Notes: generated by a model not told the origin, from the letters alone. Shown: positions 11,534 through 24,063, numbered from the stretch's first letter. The stretch: 64,000 nt of DNA from Ulota crispa (GCA_963920765.1 OY987242.1:27428002-27492001); one strand, 5' to 3'. Program-made: numbers and translations.

Positions 11534-11843
11534 AGGAAATTTCATGGATACCCTTGAAGTTTGCAATAATTTTATAGATATCCAGGCTTTTTCAGAAATT
11601 TCACAGATACCCTTAGACCAAAATTTTTAAGCATTCTTTTGTTGTGCATGTCACTTCCCTACTCCCTTGTGCGCATTCTACTTCTTTCTTGTTAAGCATG
11701 CGCACAAAGGGAGAAGGGAAGTGACATGCACAACAAAAAAAAGCTTGAAAATTTTGGTCCAAGGGTATCTGTGAAATTTCTGATAAAGCAAAGGCATCTA
11801 TGAAATTATTGCAAACTTCAGAGGTATCCATGAGATTTTCCCT
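11534..11843. mobile_element. Palindromic MITE, AGGGAAAATTTCATGG family, copy A
   Basis: The ends read AGGAAATTTCATGGATACCC and, inverted, AGGGAAAATCTCATGGATACC. The whole element is nearly self-complementary. The flanks AAAAACA and AAAAACT form an approximate 7-bp target duplication. Related copies lie at 34783-35108 and 40693-41010. Confidence 0.75.
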
Positions 11844-11924
11844 AAAAACTATGCTTTTAGCTGCATACTGTCACAACACTACAAAGCAATTGAACCTACA
11901 CCAAAGTAGTAATAAGCTTACCAC

Positions 11925-12268
11925 TAAGGTAGGAGGCTCAAATTTGGGCTCAAATTTGGAGCACCTCCTCAAATCAGAGCACCTCCTCAAATGTACTCTT
12001 TTGGCACATCTTGTCTTTCATAGCCCTTCAACAATGTACAGCTCATGTACATTTGAGGAGGTGCTCCATTTTAGAGCCCTATGGCCTTTCCACTTCAAAT
12101 ACTCATAAATAATTCCACAAAGTTTCAAAAAATATGAAACAACTTGAGTTAGATGCGGATTCTTCTTGTCTTTCAAGGAAAGTTTACTGAAAATCATTTC
12201 AAGGAGTTTCACCTACCCAAAATTCAGTTTCAGCCCTTAGATGCTCCATTTATGAGCCTCCTACCTTA
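11925..12268. mobile_element. TAAGGTAGGAGGCTC MITE
   Basis: Terminal inverted repeats TAAGGTAGGAGGCTC enclose 344 bp. The internal sequence matches the element at 29618-29944 in the opposite orientation, including the TGTACATTGTTGAAG core and the AATGTAC/GAGGAGGTG arms. Confidence 0.8.
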
Positions 12269-12944
12269 GGATTGGTTTTAGTTTTTCATTGGTCCAAGCG
12301 CCACGTACCGTTTAGTGCACGCAGGTAAAGGAAAAGTATTCTTAGATAGAATTATAGCTGTGCACTTTCATCCAACAAAACAAGTATTAACTTTCAGTCA
12401 TACTGTGGCGCATCTACTGTTGCTTAGGGAGGTGTTTGACAATTTCATCCATTTCTTCACTCAATTTTCTTTGTGTTCAGGTAGCCGTTATGTCGAAGTG
12501 AGGTCACTTTGCGGTGGAAATTTGGATAAGCACTTTCCCTTGGTAGCACTGGATGCAGATCAGAATGACATCTCACAGTTCCAACATAGTCTGCCAGCAA
12601 GGCTAAATATATCCTGCACACTTTCCATAACAATATCTTGAAAACGACCATGGTTTTATCAAAAAGTATTTACAAACATTGCGGTTCAAAGTCTCGTGAA
12701 ACAATTTCCAATCAAAACCAGCATCCAGCAGTCTCATGCCGCTTCCTTAGCAACAAATTTTACGCCTTTATGGACAGCGCATCTAGTGTACCGATGATCG
12801 GCTCTGAGGTAAGTAAAAGCGAATGATGTTCTTTGCTGTGAACTTCAAAATGTCATACTACCGCAAATGGAGAGAAATGTTCAGTTCTAAGTTAGGACCA
12901 AATTATTCCGTTCGTCAGAGAAAGAAGATTTACTTCCCATTGAA

Positions 12945-15040
12945 TCAGTGCATTACTCCAGATAAAAGATGGAGACAATCCTTGAGGGCGTCGACGCGGC
13001 GCTGTAGTCGAGAACGGTTGGATGCAGTCAGGGCGTCTTCTTCCATAAGCGCCAGTATATCGACATCACCACCTGCTGACCATGGGTGATTTATCATGTT
13101 CTCGTAAAGACCATCTACTATGGCGCGCTGCAATGCGAACCTGATCTCCAGCGGTATCTCGTCCGCAAGCCGTTTCTGCACAACCTTCCAGTATGCAGCC
13201 GCGCTCACCTTCATCCTCCAAGCATCTTGAAACTTCGATCCTTGTTGTACAATTCTTTGAGGGATATTTTATCCCCAGCATCTCCGAGCGCCACAACTGG
13301 TGCCGCTGCTTGTCTTCCATGTTGGTCGATCAGCGTAGGGACAGGGCCTTGTCCATCTTGCTTAACTTCTCTCAGAGCAGCATTCATCTTCTGGATTGTG
13401 GCGCTGTAGTAGTCGTTTGTGATGAATACTATTGAGTTTTACTTTTCCAACAAGTTCTCCACAAACAACATGGTCGACTTCTTCACGTCCTTCAGTGCTT
13501 CGGTTGCGTCGGTTTGTAGATCTTCACCAGACGAGGATACCCTTGCCCACAGAAGGTAATGATACGGAGCACAACCTCAGTGGCGTATTCGAAGGTCTCA
13601 TCGACAAGCCCAATGCATGCTCCCGTGATGCCCTTGATTTGTTTCTTCATCGTTGCAGGATGAGGTAAGAAGTCGGGAAGTGCCACTCTTTGGTGTTCAA
13701 CAAGCATAGCTGCAATTCCTTCGGTTTGCGATTCGTCTCTGAACTTCGTTCCTGCTTCGTGAAGTCCATCGGCAAAGGCCTGAAATTTCTCGTGCAGTCT
13801 TGCTTGCTGGGTAAACGGCAGTCTTGTTTGCTGGGTAACGGAGCTGAGCATCGTCTGATACTCCGCAAAGTTCCCCTCGCGCACAATCTGAGACAACACC
13901 GTAAGAATCCTGTTCAGTACTTGATAGAACACTAACCTTGCATCACTGTTGCTCTTGACTCCTTTCGGAAACTTGTGCAGCTGTAGGCTGCGTTTGAGAA
14001 GCGCTTCTTGCAACTACTTCTCAATCCTCGGTAAGCATCCCTTCACCATGTCCTATTGGATTGCTATTAGCTTCCGTGCAAGCACAAGAATGTCAACCAT
14101 ACTTCTGTTGAGCTCTCTCAGCATTGGGTGAGACTCAAACAATTCCTTCTCATGCAATCGCGCAATGGTTGTGGAATTATTGTTGTCCGTTTGATTGCGC
14201 ACACAAACATAGCCAAGGCCAATGTTGATTGCATCCGTGGTCACTTTCTCCAGCAGTCCCTCCAACGCTTTGTCCACCTTGGTGACTGTTGCCAAGGTGC
14301 ACTTGCCCTCTTCGTCCACCTGCTGCAACATGCGAATCGACTCACAGGTGGGAAAGTCAACTTGCACTGATAGAATATTCAAAATGATGCTCTCCTTAGG
14401 GTGATGTATCGCATGATGATGTTGCTTATTTGCTCATAGATGTTCTTCGGCTGGCCATGCACGGGAACGCGAGTGATCCCAAGAAGGTCCACCATCATAA
14501 GGTCAAGAGCATTTGGCTTTTGTATAAGCAGTTGAATGGGACTGTCTTTCACCCCTTTGTCAGAACCAGCAAGGGCAGTTGTCGCAGAATTGATTGCCAC
14601 TTCTATGCGGTCCTCATTGTCTATCACTTGGTCCTTCACATTTGCATAGTTCATTGTGATAATAGAATCCTTGTCAGATCTACACGACTAGAGCCGTAGC
14701 ACTAAAGGCATGCGAGTAGCAATTCCTTGGCCTTAGGGTAGCGTGATTCTGGCAAGGGACTCCAAGACGCTGCTCTTCCCACTGCTTTGGTCTCCAACCA
14801 CCACAATAGTTGGCAGTTGAACATTCTCTTCAGTGACACCTTGTGCTTGGATTTCGTCAACAACATCCAACATTGATCGAATGTTTCATTGAAAGGAGGA
14901 TTCGAGTGTGTCAAGGACGTCCTTTTGAAGTACAATCCCCATCTTGGAGTGCTTACAAGGGAATCTTGATGACACAAGTCTCCCACACCTATAGGTAACA
15001 ATCACATTCAGTAAGTAAACCGCAAACAACTGAACTTTAA
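12945..15040 (-). pseudogene. DRP4: Broken dynamin-related protein (DRP4/Mx-like) copy
   Basis: Collinear in pieces with the uninterrupted gene at 19442-21415. Visible lesions: a TGA after SSFQ near the N-terminus; a TAA after ITLP; a stop shortly after the G1 region; TAG codons after IAIQ and after RIEK; a one-base frame loss after GYPRLVKIYK; and further frame changes before the GTPase effector segment (13214-12945). The canonical P-loop GDQSSGKSS is still readable here, unlike in the intact paralogue. The effector tail contains a GGDVDI segment that the paralogue lacks. Several stops sit where the paralogue has CGA Arg or a Gln or Ser codon, which fits decay by point mutation. Similarity continues upstream to about 15.4 kb, so promoter and 5' leader were duplicated too. 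Confidence 0.85.
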
Positions 15041-15479
15041 ACCCCTTGCTTTTGTCCAACCTTTTAGGTTTCACACTTTGTTAAGCAGTATAGAGTTTTA
15101 TTATTTAGGTATCTAGTCAAACTAGGACCGACATTCCCGATTGATATTCAGAGCAGAAGGAACACATGCAATTCAACAAAAGAATCATCACAAGAATGCA
15201 TGTTTTTGCAGCACGCAAAGTTGCAGACAAAGGTCAAGCCTTACCTGCGGAAGGAATTTTAGAATTGCAGTGTGTAGACTCTCTGGGGAGTTGCGGTATT
15301 GTAGGAGATTTTACAAAGTGGTAGTTGCACTACCTTCTTAGCCTTGTGCTGGTCGAGATAGATTTAGAAAAAATGAAAGCATAGTCTATTGATCATATCC
15401 TCCAAGTACATTTTACAAAGAGAGATGTGAATATGACTGTCTTCGTCAGTAACAAAGTCTCCCTTTATACTTGTCTAGG

Positions 15480-18400
15480 GAGAGTGTCCGTCCATTCGCC
15501 ACAAAATCTGTTGAGAATAGACTAACTTATGACTTTCAGGCTTCTCACCAGTATTATGACTTTTTGGCTTCTATTCAGTCTTATGGAATTCTAACTTCTA
15601 CCTTCCAATACCCTAGTTAATAGATTTGAGGAATTTCTTTACAATAGTTATAGCCAATTGAGGGATTTTGATGTATATATATAGTAGACTATTTGCAATA
15701 GATTTTGTAGGATGACTTTAGATTAATACTTGCAAGAGTTGCCCTTATTGCAGTGGAATCAAGCCTTTGTGGAGATGTCAAGGCCCTCTTGATTAATCCC
15801 ATGCCTGGGGCTAGTTGGTGATTAACAAGGATTCTAGACAAGGTGATAGGTCTTAATGGTATGGCCATCGCGATAAATGGAATGTTTCACTCTTGCAAGG
15901 CCACAAAGATTTCATGAGTTATAAAGGATTCTATAGGATTGCATAAAGGAGGCTAGCAAAGGTAGAGATGTTGTGGTGTATATGGTCGCCATGGTTGATG
16001 GATAAACTTGCTTGTGGGTCCATTCTTCTTGATGGATGAATAGACGATAGGTAACACTCTTGGTTTGCAATAAATATCCTTAATTTGCAATTTCAGAAAA
16101 GAGTAGAAGGCTCTACCTTACATGCGTGCGTCTGCAGCTTGGCAGATGTTGAGCTCCTTGTTGTTGGCTACCAAATTATGACGCATCTCAAAGAATTTAC
16201 CAGTCCTCCATTAATATAGAGTCTAAACTTTCATCCACCAAATTTCTGAGCGCTGCAGTGTTCTGAAATTGTGCAATGGTGCAACAAGTTTATCCAAATT
16301 GGAGTGGTGCTTTTCAAGGCACTCATCTTTGTCTTCTTAGAGATAAGTTGGATCTAAACCTGCAAAGTCAGAAACATCCTTTACATGTCACATTCTTCAT
16401 GACTACAACTGTAGAAGCACAAGTCTAACTAAGTGAACACGAGATTAATGTAGACATGAAGAGAGATCACGTTGAGTACAAGTGTCAACCTGTTGAGATC
16501 AAATTCTAATCATTATGTTTGAGTTTCTTAAGCCAGTGGGACTGCTAGAAGGCAACCGCATTTTCATTTTAAATTCTGTGGCATTGACATTGAGCCAAGT
16601 CATGCTTATCTACACTTGATAATCCAAAGACAACCAAGTATAAGAATAGATAATTTATGGTTGGAAAACAAGTCTAGGAGTCGGGATCAAGTACCCCAAG
16701 GCCAAACGGTTTTAGTTGATACTTTTCCTTAACGTCCATCTACAGCAGTCTAGAAATGAGCACCTTACAGTAGTTCAGTGATATCAAGAGATGGAATGTT
16801 TCTCTGGGAAGCGAGTGGACTGCAATCTAACCTTGCGTTGCATCAGATGGTCGACGGTGGAAATGAAGCAACAGCATATGAATACATAGGATATTGAGCT
16901 CCTTGGTCAAAGTCGCCCCAACCAAAGCATTGTTCGAAAATACTCTTCTAATTTTGAAGCTAGTCATCCCAAGCTTGTTCCTGGTTTTTGCTAATCCAAA
17001 ATTCCCTTGGAAGAGAACTTTGAAGATTTGGTTTCCCAAGTATTGTTATGTTGACCACCCATGTGTCGAATAGTGTGCAATTGAAAGCTTTCTCCGAGTA
17101 GTACTCCTCATTAGAGTATTTGGCATGGTTAAGTGCTGAAGTTGCACAAAAGTCGGACTTTCATAATCTCTTACTACCAGTTACGGTGACAATAGGGATG
17201 TCAGACCTGGTGGATTTCTCATTGCAATTTGCAGATAGGGGAATGCTAAATATTTCATGAGCGTGGATCTGTGAGCAGTGAGCCATGAGCGGGAGTCTTT
17301 TAGTCAAAATAATAAATTTCACCTCACCTACATAGGACCCTATAATTGTGCATTTTAAACTATCATCTTTAGAAACACTAGCTATTTTTTTATTTATTCC
17401 ATTGATTTTGAGTTGAGAATTTGTTCTTGCTCACGAAATCTTGAATGTCCTCTCATGGCTCACCATTTTATACTCACCAAATAGAGTTGTCCGTTACAAT
17501 GTCAACAACTACTCTCAAAAATTTGATGAAAAATTTGATGGTGCTTTGATGCGTGAAGCACATGAAATGTTCCAATTCTGTGAAAGCAGGCTTGATCACA
17601 TGCAGTGAGTGCATTGCACCAAATCCTGAAGATTGTAGGAATTTTCTTTAATTTTCCACAGAAGTTGCTATTGTAGCAAGAGTTCTAATTTTACCATGGA
17701 AGCTTTATAAAAACTTTGAAGAGAGCAAGCAATGCTGGATGTCAATAATTTTTACAAGAAGCTAGTAGTGGAGTTAATTTCCAAGTAAGCAGATTGGACA
17801 TGGTCTAGTCTTTTCAAGGCAGAACAGTTTCAACGGAGAGGTTAGATTTTTTTTGTATTTTTAAAACTTGATCACATAACGGGCATCTACTAAAACTTTG
17901 CATTGGTTTAGATAAGTTGCTTTATGTTGCAAATATATCTTGGCTAGAAGTGTATGCTTGATGTATGCTCAAGGGTTACTCTTTGAAATTTTAAGCCACT
18001 CCGTGACATACAAGGGTATTATAGTAGACTCTATGTCTTTGTCTAATTTTTAGCATTTAATTAAACTCTAAAGCATATGTTTTTCTATTTTGGTGAAACA
18101 AAGACCTCATAATAAATATTTTGACACACAAAACAATTTAACTACCTCATTAGAATAACAAAACTTGTTTACATGCAAGTGACACATTTATATGGATTTT
18201 TTTGATGAATTACTCATCCACTATGCGCTCAAGCCATTTTCAGCAAAATTTGGGTTTCAAGATATTTCTAACTTTGATGCATTGTCTCTCACTCCAATTG
18301 GATGATTCACAGAAAGTGACTATTCAAAACAATGGAACACCTACTTAGAAAATGACTTGCAAAATCTAGGAACAATTGATCATGAGAGATGTGACATTAT

Positions 18401-18930
18401 AACATTTGATCAAATGTTTGAGGGCAAAATCTCATTTTTGGGAGGTAGTTACTATTTATTGATTTTTGCAAAATTCTATAAGCTCCTAATTCATCTCAAA
18501 ACTTATAAGTAGCAAAGTTAGTTGTGAATGCACACACTTGCAAGTTATTGAAGACTATATTTTTTTATATGTTAGGTTCTAGAGCTACAAACTACTATTC
18601 CGCAAAAAACAATAACCAACGCAGTCAATAAGGGTTGTCACAATATAGATCTAGAACATGCTTGAATCTTGCCAACAAATTTCCCAACACCGCAAAGTAC
18701 ATGCAAGGAAGCTTGCAAGGGGTATTGACCAATTGTAGCTTGTCAGACAATGTTTGCCACCTTACCTTGTATGGTGTCCCAAAGTGCAAAGACTCTTAAG
18801 AAACTACACAACAATTGGCTTGCCTTGCTATTACTCCATTTGCATGACTGCAAGGTCAAAATTTTTTAGATCTAGGCATCTTTGAGGCTTGTGAAACCAT
18901 GTGAGGTCGCTTTTCATGTGAGGACACTTT
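15480..18930. other. Long non-coding stretch between the two DRP4 copies
   Basis: I see no gene. The sequence is AT-rich, and short frames such as the minus-strand one at 16827-17039 carry no recognised domain. No terminal repeats or RNA genes were found. Confidence 0.5.
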
Positions 18931-18940
18931 TACCCTTGTA

Positions 18941-18956
18941 AGGCGTTTAGGGGTTA
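18941..18956. repeat. Solo TTAA-element right terminus
   Basis: The sequence GGCGTTTAGGGGTTAA matches the right end of the TTAA family. I found no partner left end within 1 kb. Confidence 0.4.
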
Positions 18957-19441
18957 ATCTAAGACTCACAAAAACAATGCTCCTAGTTGCATAGTGCTAC
19001 AAAAGATCCATTAAAAATACTTCATAGCAACCACATCTAAACGCAAAGTAGAACCACCTGAGACACATCAGAATACCATCTCAAGGTGTTGTCACAATTT
19101 GGCAACCAAGTTGAATTTATAACAAGCATAGTTGAAGAAAAATTACTTCGGAGAACTGTGATTAGATTAATGAGTACTAACAACCCTTGCAGTACAAAAT
19201 CTCAATGCGCCACAACCGAGAAAATTAGCATTCCTGCTGCCTTATTTGGCCAAACAACTTTGCACTTATTGACTGCACATCTAATACACTGACAATCAAT
19301 TCTACGGTAGGCTACGTGGAAGCAGAGTTCAGTGCTGCAAGCTTCACAGAATGTTGTAAGGTCACATGTGGAGAGAAATGTTCCATTCTAAGTCCCAACT
19401 ATTCTGTTTGTTGCAGGAAAAAAGTCCTAATTCCCATTGAA

Positions 19442-21415
19442 TTAGTGCATTACTCCAGATAAAAGATGGAGACAATCCTTGAGGGCGTCCATGCGGAGCT
19501 GTAATCGGGAGCTGTGGAATGCAACAAGAGCATCCTCTTCCATGAGGGCTGCTGACCATGGATGAGTCATCATCTTCTTGTGCAGACCATCCACAATGGC
19601 GTGCTGCAATGCGAACTTAATCTCCTTTGGTATCTCGTTTGCAAGCCGATTCTGCACAACCTTCCAGTATGCAGCCGCGCTCACCTTCACCCTTCCCGCC
19701 TCTTGAAACTTTTGATCCTTATTGTACAATTCTTTCAAGGATACATTGTCCTCCTCTTCTCCGAGCACCACAACTAGTGCTGCCTCTTCCTCTCCATGTT
19801 CATTAAACACCGGTCCAGGAGTGACAGGCCCATGTCCATTTTGTTGAACTTCTCTTAGAGCAGCGTTCATCTTTTGAATTGTGGTGATGTAGTCATTGTT
19901 TATGGTGAAGATCATTGAGCTTTCCTTCTCCAACTTGCTCTCCACAAACACCATGGTCGAGTTCTTCACTTCCTCCAGGGCCTCGGTTGCAATCTCTTTG
20001 TAGAGCCTTACTAGACGAGGATACCCTTGCCCACAGACGGTAGTGATGTGGAGCACAACCTTGGTGGCATATTCAAAAGTTTCCTTCACGAGCCCCATGC
20101 ATGCTCTCGTGATGTCCTCAATTTTTTTGTTCATCAAGTAATGCCACACGGGATGAGGCACAAAATTGGGAAGACCAAGTCTTTGGTGTTTAGCAAGCAA
20201 TGCTGCAATCTCTTTGGTTTGCAATTTGTCCTTGAACTTCTTCCCTGCTTCGTGAATCTTATCAGCAAAGTCCTGAAATTTCTTGTGCAGTCTTGTTGGA
20301 TAACAAAGATGAGCTTTGCCTGGAAACCCCACAAAGTTCCCCTCGGACACAACCTGCGACAACAGAGTGAAAACTTTGTCTGATATTTGATAGAACAGCA
20401 CTCTGGCATCACTGCTGCTCTTGACTTCTTTTGGAAGCTTGTTCAGCTGCAACCTGCAATTGACAAGTACTTCATGCAGCTGCTTCTCAATCCTCAATAA
20501 GCATCCCTTCACCATGTCTGACTGGATCATTGTCAGCTTCCGTGCAAGTGCAGGAATGCCAACGATGCTCCTGTCGAGCTCTCTCAGCGTTGGATGAGAC
20601 TTGATCAGCTCCTTCTCACACAATTGAGCAATGGCTGTGGAGTTGTCATTGTCTGTGCGATTGCGCATGCAAACGTAGTTGAGGCTCATGATGATTGCAT
20701 CATTGACCACTTTCTTGAGCAGCCCCTCCGGTGCTTTGTCCACCTTGGTGATAACTACTAAAGTGCGCTTGCCCTCTCTGTTTGCCTGCTGCAACATGCA
20801 AAACCACTCACAAGTGGGAAAGTTGGCTTGCGCAGACAGAACATTCAAGATGATGCTCTCCTTAGGGGTGATGTTTGGCATGATCATGCCACTTATCATC
20901 TCATAGATGTTCCTCAATTGGCCATGCACAAGAATGTGAGTGATCCCTGGAAGGTCCACCATTGTAAGATCAGGAGCATTTGGCTTTCGTATGAGGAGTT
21001 GAATGGGAGTATCTCTTACACCTTTGTCAAAATTGGCAAGGGCAATTGTCACAAAGTTGATTGCCACTTCTATGTGACCCTTGCTGTCAATCACTTGGTC
21101 CTTCACATCTTCGTAATCCATTTTGATAATGGAATCCTTGTCAAATCCACATGACTGGAGCCGGAGCACAAGAGGAATGCAAGTAGCAATTCCTTGACCT
21201 CGAAGTAGAGTGATACCAGAGAGGGACTCTATGACGCTACTCTTCCCGCTCCTTTGGTCTCCAACCACCACAATGGTTGGCACTTGGATGTTTTCTTCAA
21301 TGATGCTTTGCGCTTGGATTTTGTCAACCAGGTCCAACATTGGTCGAATGTCTCGTTGAAAGGAGGATTCAAGTGTGTCAGCTGGCTGCATGTCTTGTTG
21401 AACCTCAATCTCCAT
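19442..21415 (-). CDS. DRP4: Dynamin-related protein 4-like GTPase (Mx-like)
   Basis: One uninterrupted 657-residue frame from the ATG at 21415. The frame is open 31 codons further upstream, but a splice acceptor (TTTCATGTAG) lies there, so those codons are probably a leader exon and intron. Large-GTPase motifs: G1 GDQRSGKSS (52-60), G3 DLPG (154-157), G4 TKVD (223-226). A dynamin middle region and a C-terminal GTPase effector domain (about 570-657, SAAAYWKVVQNRL) follow. No PH or proline-rich domain is present, and length and order match plant DRP4 proteins (Arabidopsis DRP4C, 669 aa), relatives of animal Mx. Function of plant DRP4 is little known. The P-loop Ser after GDQ is replaced by Arg, and GIATC stands where GICTR or GIATR is usual, so GTP hydrolysis may be altered. 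The upstream region (to 21.88 kb) is duplicated with the broken copy at 12945-15040. Confidence 0.8.
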   Translation of the reverse strand: MEIEVQQDMQPADTLESSFQRDIRPMLDLVDKIQAQSIIEENIQVPTIVVVGDQRSGKSSVIESLSGITLLRGQGIATCIPLVLRLQSCGFDKDSIIKMDYEDVKDQVIDSKGHIEVAINFVTIALANFDKGVRDTPIQLLIRKPNAPDLTMVDLPGITHILVHGQLRNIYEMISGMIMPNITPKESIILNVLSAQANFPTCEWFCMLQQANREGKRTLVVITKVDKAPEGLLKKVVNDAIIMSLNYVCMRNRTDNDNSTAIAQLCEKELIKSHPTLRELDRSIVGIPALARKLTMIQSDMVKGCLLRIEKQLHEVLVNCRLQLNKLPKEVKSSSDARVLFYQISDKVFTLLSQVVSEGNFVGFPGKAHLCYPTRLHKKFQDFADKIHEAGKKFKDKLQTKEIAALLAKHQRLGLPNFVPHPVWHYLMNKKIEDITRACMGLVKETFEYATKVVLHITTVCGQGYPRLVRLYKEIATEALEEVKNSTMVFVESKLEKESSMIFTINNDYITTIQKMNAALREVQQNGHGPVTPGPVFNEHGEEEAALVVVLGEEEDNVSLKELYNKDQKFQEAGRVKVSAAAYWKVVQNRLANEIPKEIKFALQHAIVDGLHKKMMTHPWSAALMEEDALVAFHSSRLQLRMDALKDCLHLLSGVMH

Positions 21416-21519
21416 CTTTGAGTGCTTAACATGAGGTTTCTTCTTTTTCCAAGTGACAAGGCTTGGAAACCTACATGAAACAATCACACTCAAGTAAGCA
21501 AATTGCAAATATTAACTTA

Positions 21520-22637
21520 GTTCTCATCCTCACATCACTTCCTAAATTTTAAATCTCAAGATTTGTCAAGTAATAGATGGCATTGCTTGGTCACGCAGTC
21601 AAAACATGACCCCAACCTTCAAGCCTGATTGTCAAAACAGAAACAACACATACAATTCAACAATAAAGTCATGGCAAGAAACCAACTGTTCTCAGCGTTC
21701 AGCAAAGTGTCACATGCCTTCTTGTGGAAAAGTTTCAAACTCACACTACCAAATTATCTGAGTAGTTGCGGTCACACAGTCAAAACATAAACCCGACCTT
21801 CAAGATTGATTGTTGGAGCAAAAAGAGTAACTTATTCTAAGTACATTTACAACTATGTATAAAGGAGAGAGGATATAAAGTAAAAGTCCTCTCCTCTTAG
21901 TCCATGGGGTTCCTTCACTAAAGTAAACTCTAGTGAACTTTAGTTAACTATAGTAGAGAGTGTATTAATATCAACACCTTAAATTAGGCCGTTTTTTTGG
22001 ATGTTTGGATGTTTGTCACATTGAGATCTCCTAGACCATGTATCTCCCCGATGTTAGTGTGTTTGGTACCGTTGGAAAACTCTTGGCAAGGAGGGGTTCA
22101 CGGGCTTGATTTTGTGGCCTTTGAGCCTACGATGGGAAAGTTATTAAATTTCAAAAAAATCATGTCAATTAATAGTCTAGAAATTTACTTTTACTTTTAT
22201 TTTGGTGACGCTCTGGATATAGTTGGAAAGCCCTTGCCAAAGAGGGGTATACGGAATTGGGCCAACAACATAGGGCCACACTAGTAATACTTATCTTAAC
22301 ATTAATATGGCATTTTTAACTTCATGTTCAAGACACTTAAGAGTAAGTGTCTTGGATTAGCCTAAATCTAAATACGTCTAAAACTATACAATTGAAATGA
22401 AAAATGTGCATTCACATATAGGTGGGCAACTTTAAAAAATACTACTTATCATTCTATTAGTTAGAAAAAGAAAGTTCTTTTTCAAAATTTTGATTTTTGA
22501 ATTTGAGTATGAATTCATTACAATGTTTATGACTTTTTGATAATGCAAAATTTAACGTCTTTGAAAAAAAATTGTCATGATATTTTGGTGCTTTTTCTTA
22601 ATGTTGTTCTTTCTAGAGAATGCTCTTCTCTTATCTA
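21520..22637. other. Upstream region of the intact DRP4 gene
   Basis: 21520-21880 is similar to the segment upstream of the broken copy (15080-15450), so it probably holds the leader and promoter. I see no gene in 21960-22637. Two similar segments (around GTTGGAAAACTCTTGGCAAG and GTTGGAAAGCCCTTGCCAAA) occur at about 22069 and 22222. Confidence 0.5.
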
Positions 22638-24063
22638 TCTATACTACTAATTAGGAGGATTTCCCTTAGTGCGCCCTTTTCTAGGACCTTCTAGAACTTT
22701 CTATTGTAAGTTGAAGCAACAAATGGAGCCTAAGATATAGAACACCAAGTGCCCTCCAAACATGCCATTTTCAAAAAAAATCTATAACTTTTTGGTGGAA
22801 TTTGAAACAATAAGCCATGCCACAAATATAAAATACCAAACACCCTCCAACCATGTGCTAGAAAATCAATAAAACACCAAGTGCCCCTTGGCAAAATATT
22901 AACCCCTAAAGGCCTATTTGTCCCCCTGGGGGACAAATGGATTTTGGGCATGTACCTATAGCTAAATTATTTTGTGTGATTTTTTGAAACTTCTATTAAA
23001 GGTGTGGAATTCTAAGACCTACACGGGCATCTATTTTTTTCTTCATTTTGACATTTGACTAAGAAGTTATGCAAAAAATTCTGCAACCTAGGGAGGGAGG
23101 GCAATCCGGGCAGCCCAAAAACTTCTTTAAAATTTGTATTTAAAAAAAATAAAAATCTGAAATTGGTTCTTTAGAGTTGTTTATATGTAGGAAACTTTGA
23201 ATCATTCAATTTTAATCAATGAGATGAAAGTTATGAGACGTTTTAGTTTGTGGGCAATTACGGATCCTCTACTCTATCTAAAATAAACTTTAAAGTCCTT
23301 TATTTTCCATGATTTTCAATAGTTTGGGAAAAAAAACTAAACCTAAGGAAGTAGATTGTTTATTACAACATTATAACCATTGGAATTTGCATTTTTCATT
23401 TCAATAATTAAGTTCTTAACCATTTAGTGTTTTGACTCATTCTCTACTTCTTTTTATTTACTATTTTTTCCCATATGTTGTATAGTTCCAATTGATTTGA
23501 AAATTCTCCCACACACACCTAACTTGGTCTTCTATATGGAAAAAATAAACCTCGTTTTTATGTAGAGCAATTTTTCTCATGTAAGAGTAGTCAAAGGCTT
23601 CTATGTTTTTTGGACACCATGGAAAAAAACCCTTTTTTTTCAATTCAAATGTAAACATCTCCCTCCTCTCCATCTAGAATGACATGATTTTTTTCCCACA
23701 AGTACCTCTTCTAGTCTAAAGCAAGATCCTACAGTTGGATTTGCAAAACAAACTTTATTTCTTACTTTTCTACTCACTCCCCCCAAACTGACAATTTTTA
23801 GTGAGAAAAAAGGGCTTGGGCCTTTAGGGGTTAAAAAGTACCATTGTAATGAAAGAAATTAGTAATTTTGGTCTCAAAAAAGGACCAAAATGATGGTGCA
23901 TTAGAGTTAGCTTTTAGACTAGTTGTGAGATATTGATTTTGTGTAAAGTACATTAGGATTGGATTCTAGACCATCTTATTTATGAGGTATCAAATTTTGT
24001 AAAACTGAATGTTGCATTACCCATACATGTCCAATTTGCGCAAAGCCTATGCCTCTATACTAG
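22638..24063 (+). mobile_element. Non-autonomous Helitron with nested TTAA element
   Basis: It starts TCTATACTACTAATTAGGAGG after an A. It ends GCGCAAAGCCTATGCCTC followed by TATACTAG, before a T. Removing the insert at 22899-23834 leaves about 490 bp, matching the 473-bp Helitron at 10480-10952 in order on the opposite strand. No coding capacity (no Rep or helicase) is visible. Confidence 0.85.
22899..23834. mobile_element. TTAA-flanked element E5 inside the Helitron
   Basis: Termini CCCCTAAAGGCC and GGCCTTTAGGGG are perfect 12-bp inverted repeats bounded by TTAA on both sides. The uninterrupted Helitron at 10480-10952 has a single TTAA at the corresponding position (10688-10691), so TTAA is duplicated target. 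The element is 936 bp long including both TTAA copies. It has no recognisable transposase; the longest frames are short. The left end continues into a TTTGTCCCCC/GGGGGACAAA stem. Confidence 0.8.

Noticed and set aside
11613..12212. Short frames at 11613-11831 and 12018-12212
   Set aside because: They lie inside palindromic MITEs and arise from the arms of the elements.
16827..17039. Minus-strand 70-codon frame between the DRP4 copies
   Set aside because: Looks superficially protein-like but has no recognised domain, neighbouring exons or conserved splice sites.
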